Below, piece by piece: positions 6,872-13,225 of a stretch of 13,940 bases of DNA. The notes beneath the pieces are model-generated. The model searched no databases, was not told the DNA's origin, and saw only the letters and a program-made list of their open reading frames with translations. Numbering within the stretch: position 1 is the first letter of the stretch; every line of letters begins with the position of its first letter. The stretch is taken from the NCBI GenBank assembly GCA_964354265.1, contig CAYGYY010000053.1:1-13940 (forward strand). The letters are read 5' to 3'. This DNA comes from Fen731 sp964354265. GTDB taxonomy: Bacteria; Actinomycetota; Humimicrobiia; Humimicrobiales; Humimicrobiaceae. Both the position numbers and the translations under genes were made by a program.

Positions 6872-8038
6872 ATGAGATTGCCAGCACTTCCCGCGGTAGA
6901 ATATTCTGAAAGGATCTTAAGGCTGCAAAAAGAACTTGAAAAAAATAAGATCGACTTATTTGTGGGTTATAGCAGCGAATGTGAATCAGCTTCGTCAAGG
7001 TATTTGACAGGTTTTTGGCCTTTTTTTGATTTTGCTGCAGTTTTAGTGCCGTTAAAAGGTGAAGCAGCCCTTTTAACAGGAGGCCCCGAATCATATGAGT
7101 TTGCAAAAGAATTTGCTACTGTACCTTCAATATATATCAATCCATTGCTTGTAGAAACTTCTGCTCCTGATTGGGTTCCAAAAGTCACAGAAATGGATTT
7201 CAAAAAAATACTATCCAAAGTATGCCAGGAAAAACCAGGTAAAATCGGGATAGGGAACTGGAACATATTTCCATTTATATTACTTGAGGAATTAAAAGAT
7301 GCTGTGCCGGATGCTGAATTTATACCTGCAGACAACTTATTGCTGAATGTACAAAAAATAAAAACTAAAACCGAGATACCCTATATTATGGAAGCTTATC
7401 GTATAGCAGAAGAGTCATTAAAAGCAGCTCTCAATGCTGCAAAAACTGGTATAAAAGAATGGGAGCTGGAATCTGTTGCACGTTCAAAAATGCTGTCAAT
7501 GGGGGCAGAAGGAACGCCATATCCAACCTGGGTCTGTTCAGGGAATAACTCCAGATTGAGTTTATGCCGTTCAACCGATAAACCCATCGAACAAAATGAG
7601 CTGGTGCAGCTTACAATGGGTGCAAAATATATGGGGTACTGCGGCAATATGTGCAGGCCTTTCTCCATAGGAAGGGCTCCCGGACCTGCAAGGGTATTGA
7701 TGGAAGTCGCGCTGGAAGCGCTTCATTATGCACTTGACAATATCAGGCCTGGTGTCCAGTCTTCGAAAATATTTGATGGCTATTATAGTATCCTTTCCAG
7801 GTATAAATATGAGGATTTTACTCTTTATGGCCCAGCTCATGGCACCGGCAGTTCAGAAGTAGAGGGATTCTGGCTTGCCAAAGAAAATGACTTTGAAATC
7901 CTTCCTGGTATGCTCTTCAATATTGATATATGGCTATCAGATGGAAAAAACGGGTTAAGGTTCGAGGATGGTATTTTAATTACTGATAGCGGTATCATGG
8001 AGCTTACCAAATATAGGCGAGAAATAATAGAATTATGA
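6872..8038 (+). CDS. Creatinase/M24-fold hydrolase with degenerate metal site
   Basis: A 388-residue protein with an N-terminal creatinase/prolidase domain (about 10-155) and a C-terminal pita-bread M24 domain (about 170-380). It aligns with Xaa-Pro aminopeptidases, but of the five usual metal ligands (Asp, Asp, His, Glu, Glu) it shows T248 (QLTMGA), N259 (GYCGNMCRP), H323 (GPAHGTG), D352 (GMLFNID) and E365 (GLRFEDG). Losing both Asp ligands points away from a dinuclear metallopeptidase and toward a metal-independent C-N hydrolase of the creatinase kind. GGAGG (6860-6864) lies 7 bases before ATG 6872; the upstream in-frame ATG 6818 lacks such a site. The stop overlaps the start of the M20 gene (ATGA), so the two are probably translated together and act in the same pathway. 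The substrate is unknown. Confidence 0.82.
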   Translation: MRLPALPAVEYSERILRLQKELEKNKIDLFVGYSSECESASSRYLTGFWPFFDFAAVLVPLKGEAALLTGGPESYEFAKEFATVPSIYINPLLVETSAPDWVPKVTEMDFKKILSKVCQEKPGKIGIGNWNIFPFILLEELKDAVPDAEFIPADNLLLNVQKIKTKTEIPYIMEAYRIAEESLKAALNAAKTGIKEWELESVARSKMLSMGAEGTPYPTWVCSGNNSRLSLCRSTDKPIEQNELVQLTMGAKYMGYCGNMCRPFSIGRAPGPARVLMEVALEALHYALDNIRPGVQSSKIFDGYYSILSRYKYEDFTLYGPAHGTGSSEVEGFWLAKENDFEILPGMLFNIDIWLSDGKNGLRFEDGILITDSGIMELTKYRREIIEL

Positions 8039-9327
8039 ACCTGATTGATCCGGAAACTATAAATAAAGAGGTCAGTAAAAGGAAAAAAGAAATAACCGGA
8101 TGGCTCAAGTCTCTGGTTCGTTTGCCGAGCGAGAACAGGTTCCCTTTTGGCAATGAAGGTAAAGCGCAAAAGTTCATTGAAAAAGAATGCATAAATATAG
8201 GTCTTGAGACAGACACCTTCTCTCCAGAAGAAATCAATGGCATAAGAGAACATCCATCATGGCTAAAAAACAGGGATTACTCAGGTGACCGCAGGAATGT
8301 AGTTGCCCTATGGAAAGGCAGTGGTGATGGTAATTCATTATTGCTAAGCGGTCATATTGACGTGGCTCCTTTTGAGCCGGATAACTGGAAAGTCTGCAGG
8401 CCCTTTGAACCTGTTGAAATAAGCGGAAGATTATACGGCAGGGGTACAGTAGACATGAAGGGCGGATTAGCGGCGCAATACTGGGCTATAAAAATACTGA
8501 AGGAATCAGGTTTTAAACCCGGTGGCGACATTATTTTTGAAAGTGTAGTGGACGAGGAATTTGCAGGGGGTAATGGAACACTGGCTTCAAGGTTAAGAGG
8601 TTATAATACCGACCTGGCGATACTTGCAGAACCAACCAGAATGCATATTTGCAGCGCATGCCTGGGGGCATTTTTGGGGGATATAATTGTAAAGGGCAAC
8701 CCGGGCATGCCTTTTTTGGGTAATACAATTTCAAATCCAATTCAAGGAGCTGCAAGAGTCATTGAATTGTTTAAAGAGTGGGAAAAATATTGGGATAATA
8801 TAAACAGCCACTATTTATTCAAAAAACCTGACGGAGGGCTTAAAATGCTCTTATGGGACATAGACTCAAAAGCCGGTGCAGATTTTACCCAAATGAGCAG
8901 CCCGATAGCAGTGAAGATCTCCTGGGTTGTTTGGTCATATCCCGGTACCAGCGAAGAATTTTTCTTTAATAAGTTTAAACAGTTCTGGGTAAACAGTTTT
9001 AAAGAAGACCCTGTTTTAAAATTTTTTAAAATTGATATAACTCCATCTTTTCATTATGTAAAACCCTGGGAAACAAAACCTGGAAACAAAGGCATAAAGA
9101 AATTTATGGATGTCTACAGGCAATATTTAAAAAAAGAGCCTGAATTGAAAGGAGCTTCTATATCTTGTGACATGGCAATTTATGGAGAACAGGGGGGTAT
9201 GCCTGTTTTGATTGTTGGGCCTGAAGGCGGAAATATCCATAGTCCTGATGAATGGGTCCTGCTGGAAGATGTATATTCGCTCACCGGCCTATTTGCAATG
9301 ATGATAAAAGAGTGGTGCAGAGGATAG
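8035..9327 (+). CDS. M20-family metallo-amidohydrolase (ArgE/DapE/ACY1 type)
   Basis: A 430-residue cytoplasmic zinc hydrolase of the M20 family, which cleaves N-acyl or peptide bonds (deacetylase, desuccinylase, carboxypeptidase, dipeptidase). The ligands are all visible: SGHIDV (H107, with D109), GRGTVDMKGG (D140, bridging), VDEEFAGGNG (E174 catalytic base, E175 ligand), LAEPT (E199) and a C-terminal GGNIHSPDEWV (H402). The lid/dimerisation domain occupies roughly 205-330. The ATG overlaps the stop codon of the M24 gene by four bases, indicating translational coupling. With an intact active site it is likely the working amide hydrolase of the pair, for example releasing an acyl or amino-acid group from the imported compound. 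No closer substrate call is justified. Confidence 0.85.
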   Translation: MNLIDPETINKEVSKRKKEITGWLKSLVRLPSENRFPFGNEGKAQKFIEKECINIGLETDTFSPEEINGIREHPSWLKNRDYSGDRRNVVALWKGSGDGNSLLLSGHIDVAPFEPDNWKVCRPFEPVEISGRLYGRGTVDMKGGLAAQYWAIKILKESGFKPGGDIIFESVVDEEFAGGNGTLASRLRGYNTDLAILAEPTRMHICSACLGAFLGDIIVKGNPGMPFLGNTISNPIQGAARVIELFKEWEKYWDNINSHYLFKKPDGGLKMLLWDIDSKAGADFTQMSSPIAVKISWVVWSYPGTSEEFFFNKFKQFWVNSFKEDPVLKFFKIDITPSFHYVKPWETKPGNKGIKKFMDVYRQYLKKEPELKGASISCDMAIYGEQGGMPVLIVGPEGGNIHSPDEWVLLEDVYSLTGLFAMMIKEWCRG

Positions 9328-9332
9328 CCTGG

Positions 9333-9356
9333 AAATCACTGAAAAAATCACTGAAA
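9333..9356 (+). repeat. Two-copy 12-base tandem repeat beside the repressor promoter
   Basis: AAATCACTGAAA occurs twice head to tail (9333-9344 and 9345-9356) and ends 5 bases before the -35 element of the repressor promoter. It could be a small tandem duplication or a repeated activator-binding element. Confidence 0.6.
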
Positions 9357-9361
9357 AAATA

Positions 9362-9389
9362 TTGACAAACAAGAAGATAATAGTAACAT
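9362..9389 (+). promoter_or_regulatory. Putative promoter of the ROK repressor gene
   Basis: TTGACA (9362-9367), 16 bases, TAACAT (9384-9389). The -35 matches consensus exactly; the -10 matches at four of six positions. The predicted start of transcription, near 9396, falls at the edge of the palindromic region 9396-9420, as expected for an autoregulated repressor. Confidence 0.5.
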
Positions 9390-9395
9390 ATTGGC

Positions 9396-9420
9396 ATTAA
9401 CTTAGTTAATTTAATTAAGT
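9396..9420. promoter_or_regulatory. Overlapping palindromes, probable ROK-repressor operator
   Basis: Two dyads overlap. The first is ATTAAC-TTA-GTTAAT (9396-9410), perfect. The second has arms ACTTAGTTAA (9400-9409) and TTAATTAAGT (9411-9420) around one T, nine of ten positions paired. They lie at the predicted transcription start of the ROK repressor gene, 36 bases before its ATG. ROK repressors of the XylR/NagC type bind AT-rich dyads of this size, often at their own promoter, so autoregulation is inferred. A related TTAAC/GTTAA dyad with wider spacing (10818-10836) precedes the flavin oxidoreductase. Confidence 0.5.
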
Positions 9421-9456
9421 AATGATAATTATTTTAATTGATGAATTTTTATTATT

Positions 9457-10707
9457 ATGATTTCCAATTTCAGATTTTTAAATCCAATTAGCGCTAAACA
9501 ACAGCTGTTAATCAACAAGTCTATAATACTCAATTATTTAAGAGAAAATTCTTTGGTTTCAAGGGCTAAAATAGCAAAAGAGTTGAAAATAAGTCCTCCT
9601 ACAGTGTCAAGAATTATAGATGAATTCATTATAGAAGGTTTTGTAACAGAAATGGGTAAAGACCAGTCAACTGGCGGTAAAAAAGCAACAAAACTTGGAT
9701 TCAATACAAATAGCGGAAGTGTTATAGGGGTTGACCTGGGAAAGGATAAAATAAGGATAGCCAGAAGCGACATGGGTGGAAAGATTTTAGAAAAACATGT
9801 TGGATTTAAGATTCATATAAAGGATAAGGATTTATTAGAAAAAGTAATAAGGGCAATCCAGGTATTTATAAGTGATGCCGAATCAAGTCTTAGTGGAAAT
9901 GATATAAAGTTAAAGGGCATCTGTGTTGGTTTGCCTGCAGATATAGATTCAGAAAGTGGTATAATATTAAGTGCTCCTCTTTTTCCTGGCTGGAAGGACT
10001 TAAACCTTAAAGAGATTTTTTCCAGGTATTTTAATACCAAGCTCTTTATCGAAAACAGCAAGAATATGTCAGCAATTGGGGAAAAATACCTTGGAGGAGG
10101 AAAAAGTTATAAAAATTCCGTTATTTTGGAAGTGGGTGAAGGAATAGGTGCGGGGATAGTGATCGATGACCAGCTTTATAAGGGATCGAGTTTTTCGGCT
10201 GGTGAGGTGGGTTTTGTTATTGAGAATAAAAAACAGTTATATTCCACCTATAAAATAAAAGGTGCAATGGAGAAAAGTGCTTCACCTAATGTTTTAAAAA
10301 GGGATATACTAAAAGTAATAGGATCAAATAAAAAAACCCTGGTTACAGAATTGGTCAGTAATAATTTGAGCAAAATTAATCCTGCCATTGTATGTGAAGC
10401 TGCTTTGCTTGGTGATGATGCTTCAAAAAAAATAATTAAAGATGTTGTTGAAAATTTATCTATTATAGTATCAAATCTCATACTGATATTAAATCCTGAA
10501 ATAATAGTAATTGGAGGCGATATACTTGAAATGCCGGAAGTAGAGAAATTATTTATCGATCCTATCAGAGTATTAACAAAAAACGTAATTCCTTTCAGTC
10601 TCCCGGCTATTAAAAAAGCATCGCTTGGGGTGGACGCAGGTGTGTTGGGTTGTTCTATTTTTGCAATAAATAATATTTTAGGCACTTTGTATCCTTATAA
10701 GATTTGA
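9457..10707 (+). CDS. ROK-family transcriptional repressor (XylR/NagC type)
   Basis: A 416-residue regulator with an N-terminal winged helix-turn-helix (about 24-65, with SRAKIAKELKISPPTVSRII) followed by a ROK sugar-binding fold (GVDLG at 91-95; the C-terminal IIVIGG segment is also visible). It looks regulatory rather than enzymatic. The kinase Asp of the usual ND motif is replaced (ENSKN, S201), the His of GE.GH is Phe (GEVGF, F253), and the CxCGxxGC zinc motif is missing (KKQLYSTYKIKG region). Such proteins usually release DNA on binding a sugar or sugar phosphate. The ATG at 9457 has no evident Shine-Dalgarno, so weak translation or a different start is possible. A promoter (9362-9389) and palindromes (9396-9420) precede it. 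It is the natural candidate to control the amino-sugar operon upstream and the flavoenzyme and transporter genes downstream. Confidence 0.87.
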   Translation: MISNFRFLNPISAKQQLLINKSIILNYLRENSLVSRAKIAKELKISPPTVSRIIDEFIIEGFVTEMGKDQSTGGKKATKLGFNTNSGSVIGVDLGKDKIRIARSDMGGKILEKHVGFKIHIKDKDLLEKVIRAIQVFISDAESSLSGNDIKLKGICVGLPADIDSESGIILSAPLFPGWKDLNLKEIFSRYFNTKLFIENSKNMSAIGEKYLGGGKSYKNSVILEVGEGIGAGIVIDDQLYKGSSFSAGEVGFVIENKKQLYSTYKIKGAMEKSASPNVLKRDILKVIGSNKKTLVTELVSNNLSKINPAIVCEAALLGDDASKKIIKDVVENLSIIVSNLILILNPEIIVIGGDILEMPEVEKLFIDPIRVLTKNVIPFSLPAIKKASLGVDAGVLGCSIFAINNILGTLYPYKI

Positions 10708-10728
10708 AAATGTCGGTTATGCATTTTT

Positions 10729-10782
10729 AAGGAGGTGATAGTTAGAGAATATCTAAATATTAAAGAACAAAAAGGAGGTGAT
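10729..10782 (+). promoter_or_regulatory. Two orphan perfect Shine-Dalgarno sequences
   Basis: AAGGAGGTGAT occurs at 10729-10739 and again at 10772-10782, 43 bases apart. Each is a full complement of the 16S rRNA 3' end, yet neither has an ATG/GTG/TTG at normal spacing that opens a substantial frame. From the GTG overlapping the first copy, a 19-codon frame (MIVREYLNIKEQKGGDLKV) runs through the second copy and stops at TAA. A TTG at 10783 opens only three codons. The block lies in the leader of the flavin oxidoreductase gene, whose own site is AAGGAG at 10845-10850. Confidence 0.55.
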
Positions 10783-10817
10783 TTGAAAGTATAAAAATTT
10801 ATAAGTATTTCCATAAA

Positions 10818-10836
10818 TTAACATTTTTATAGTTAA
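10818..10836. promoter_or_regulatory. TTAAC/GTTAA dyad upstream of flavin oxidoreductase
   Basis: TTAAC (10818-10822) and GTTAA (10832-10836) form an inverted repeat with a 9-base spacer, 22 bases before the ATG. The half-sites equal those of the perfect dyad at the repressor promoter (9397-9409), though there the spacer is 3. It could be a second operator or a chance AT-rich match. Confidence 0.25.
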
Positions 10837-10858
10837 CATTTACAAAGGAGATCAGCTT

Positions 10859-13003
10859 ATGTCCAAAGAAAAGTATCCAAATCTATTTAAACCACTGCGT
10901 ATCGGCTCTGTTGTTGCTAAAAACAGGATTAACTTTGAGCCAACAGCTATCAGCTGTTCAAATGCTGACGGTTCTGTTAGTGAGCTTGACATAGCAGTAT
11001 ATTCAGAAATAGCCAAAGGTGGCTATAGTATGATAAACATCGGAGGATGCACCCCGGATTCCAAGACAGGCCGTGTTACTGTTACTGGAATAATAGTCGA
11101 TGAAGACAACATGATACCCGGGTTGGCAAGACTTGCAAAAAGCATACAGAAATACGGTGCCCTGGCTATACCCCAGATACAGCACCCCGGCAGGCAATGC
11201 CCTATGCCCAAAGGCAGTATCATGTCAACTAATGATACAGTAGTAAAACTTCCATGGTCGGCAGGCCATGAGATAGTCTTTGCCAATGCAGAGGAAAAAG
11301 GCAAAGAAATAAGGGCCATATCCACACAGGAAATCCTTGAACAGGTTGAACTGTGGTCGCTTGCAGCATGGAGATGCCAGGCAGCAGGGATGGATGCAGT
11401 GTGCCTCCATGCAGCGCACGGATATCTTATGTCAGCTTTCCTGAGCCCCTATCTTAACCGCCGTATCGATCGTTTTGGCGGTAGTTTTGAAAATCGTATG
11501 CGTTTTCCGTTAGCAGTAATTAAAGAGATTCACAATAAGTGCGGTAACGATTTTCCAGTTATTGTGCGTTTTTCAGCTAATGAATGGGTTCCGGGCGGAA
11601 TAGACATTGAAGAAAGCAAAAGAATAGCTGTAGCTTTAGAAGAAGGTGGGGCAGCTGCGCTTGACCTTAGCCAGTGCATACAGGAGACTCCTGGAGCAGG
11701 CTTTGATCCAATGCAATATCATGAAGGATGGACAATATATTCTGCTGAAGCCGTAAAACCGCTTGTTAAGATACCTGTTATTATTAGCCACGCACTAAGG
11801 CATGCAGATGTCTGCGAAAAGATAATTGCAGAAGGAAAAGCCGATATGATTGGCATGTGCCGTCAGTCTCTTGCCGATCCTTACTGGCCGCTAAAAGTAC
11901 AGCAGGGCAAGGAAGAAAAGATACGTAAATGCATTTCATGTCTTACAGGTTGCTGGCAGGAGTCCCTTATGGCTAAAAAAGACATCGCATGTGCAATTAA
12001 CCCGATTTGCGGGGACCTGAACTTCTATAATATGGATAAGAGCAAAGCCAAGAAGTCCCTAAAGATAGCTATTGTTGGCGGCGGCCCAGCTGGTATGGAA
12101 GCTGCGCGATGGGCAGTGCTTAAAGGGCATAAGCCAACTATTTTTGAAAAGAAAAACGAACTTGGCGGAGCCATACTTGGATGCTGCCTGGTCCCTGACA
12201 AAGACAAGATGAAATGGCAGGCCGACTGGTTAAGGTATGAGATAAGAGACCTGGGTGTCGAGGTTATAATGGAACATGTCCCAACTGCAGAAGAGTTAAA
12301 GAAATATGACGTTGTTCTAAACGCTACTGGTGCCGTAAGCTATGTGCCTGAAGTTCTTGGCTTAAAAGAAAAAGTCATTTCAATGGAAGAAGCATTCTCA
12401 TGCCCAAAAGCTACATGTGAGTTCTACCCAAAGGGCAGCGGCCGTAAGGGTGTCAAGCTTGGAGAGAAAGTCATAATCTGGGGCGACCACTATGGCGCCG
12501 CGGACCTGGTGGCTTTTTTAGGCGCAGCAGGTAAAGACGTAACTGTAGTAACAGACAGGAAAGAATTTGGCTCCAGTGTTGAAGTAATACATATGTATGT
12601 TTTGAGAAAACGAATGGCTCAGGGTGATGCTGAGGCTCTTAACTCAAAACCATACAAGTTCCCGGTCAAGGTATTACAGAATGCGACGCTATACAACATC
12701 GGTGAGAAAGAAGTGAAAATCATCGATAAGAACCTGAATATTACTGCAGTAGCAGCAGACAATATCGTAACATGCTATACTAAGCCCAACACGGAACTTG
12801 CAGGCATATTTGAGAAAGTCGAAGCTGCAGGAATACCTGTTGTTACGGTAGGGGATGCAAAGAGCCCGAGGAACCTCCATGCTGCAATCAAAGAAGGGGC
12901 ATCATTTATTCTTCAACTGGATCCTGACAGTGTCGTAAAGAATCCCAATGATGCGCTTATTGATGATTTGCCTATGGATGTTAAAGGACAGCTTGGTTTT
13001 TAA
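10859..13003 (+). CDS. NADH:flavin oxidoreductase, 2,4-dienoyl-CoA reductase/BaiCD type
   Basis: A 714-residue, three-part redox enzyme. An FMN TIM barrel of the Old Yellow Enzyme type (about 1-350) carries the active-site HAAHGY (H184, H187, Y189) and RFGGSFENRMRF. A 4Fe-4S cluster motif follows, C358-x2-C361-x3-C365-x12-C378. The FAD/NAD(P)H two-dinucleotide-binding part (about 400-690) has IAIVGGGPAGMEAARWA and a second nucleotide-binding region around VIIWGDHYGAADLV. Electrons pass from NAD(P)H through FAD, Fe-S and FMN to reduce an activated C=C bond, or possibly run in reverse to oxidise an amine as in trimethylamine dehydrogenase relatives. The length is slightly above FadH/BaiCD (about 640-680). 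AAGGAG (10845-10850) lies 8 bases before the ATG. The product is cytoplasmic and the substrate unknown. The position between repressor and sugar transporter suggests it belongs to the pathway. Confidence 0.9.
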   Translation: MSKEKYPNLFKPLRIGSVVAKNRINFEPTAISCSNADGSVSELDIAVYSEIAKGGYSMINIGGCTPDSKTGRVTVTGIIVDEDNMIPGLARLAKSIQKYGALAIPQIQHPGRQCPMPKGSIMSTNDTVVKLPWSAGHEIVFANAEEKGKEIRAISTQEILEQVELWSLAAWRCQAAGMDAVCLHAAHGYLMSAFLSPYLNRRIDRFGGSFENRMRFPLAVIKEIHNKCGNDFPVIVRFSANEWVPGGIDIEESKRIAVALEEGGAAALDLSQCIQETPGAGFDPMQYHEGWTIYSAEAVKPLVKIPVIISHALRHADVCEKIIAEGKADMIGMCRQSLADPYWPLKVQQGKEEKIRKCISCLTGCWQESLMAKKDIACAINPICGDLNFYNMDKSKAKKSLKIAIVGGGPAGMEAARWAVLKGHKPTIFEKKNELGGAILGCCLVPDKDKMKWQADWLRYEIRDLGVEVIMEHVPTAEELKKYDVVLNATGAVSYVPEVLGLKEKVISMEEAFSCPKATCEFYPKGSGRKGVKLGEKVIIWGDHYGAADLVAFLGAAGKDVTVVTDRKEFGSSVEVIHMYVLRKRMAQGDAEALNSKPYKFPVKVLQNATLYNIGEKEVKIIDKNLNITAVAADNIVTCYTKPNTELAGIFEKVEAAGIPVVTVGDAKSPRNLHAAIKEGASFILQLDPDSVVKNPNDALIDDLPMDVKGQLGF

Positions 13004-13016
13004 GATGAATTTGCTG

Positions 13017-13070
13017 GTTTCCGTAAAGGAAACACTTAAATGCTTGTCATAGACAAACAGGAGATTTTTT
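13017..13070 (+). terminator. Weak candidate transcription terminator after the flavoenzyme gene
   Basis: Two small hairpins follow the stop codon: GTTTCC/GGAAAC (13017-13022 with 13028-13033, loop 5) and TTGTC/GACAA (13044-13048 with 13052-13056, loop 3). Six T residues occur at 13065-13070. The T-run is 8 bases away from the second stem and the stems are short, so termination would be partial at best. Read-through to the binding-protein gene is possible. Confidence 0.3.
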
Positions 13071-13225
13071 GAACTAGTTGTATTATAATTTTATTAAATT
13101 ATTGCCATTGAACCCTGTTGATAATTAATATAAATAAAAATATTTAAAACCGGGTGAATGGGCAATAAGTTGTGGTTTAAATAAAAGACTGCAACAAAAA
13201 GACAATATCATAAAAGGAGGAAAAA
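13071..13225 (+). promoter_or_regulatory. AT-rich leader with possible promoter for the binding-protein gene
   Basis: The segment holds TATAAT at 13084-13089 without a good -35, and TTGATA (13118-13123) spaced 17 bases from TATTTA (13141-13146). Either could drive the lipoprotein gene. The ribosome binding site is AAAGGAGG, ending at 13220, 5 bases before the GTG start. No palindrome like the one at 9396-9420 is seen here. Confidence 0.25.

Noticed and set aside
7837..8253. 138-codon minus-strand open frame across the M24/M20 junction
   Set aside because: It lies opposite two well-supported genes, has no Shine-Dalgarno and reads as low-information hydrophobic sequence.
10248..10685. 145-codon minus-strand open frame inside the ROK repressor gene
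   Set aside because: Complementary shadow of the repressor; Ile/Ser/Phe-rich with no recognisable motif or upstream ribosome binding site.
10736..10795. 19-codon frame MIVREYLNIKEQKGGDLKV as a gene
   Set aside because: Its GTG overlaps the Shine-Dalgarno itself, so it has no usable upstream site; kept only as one explanation of the orphan Shine-Dalgarno pair.
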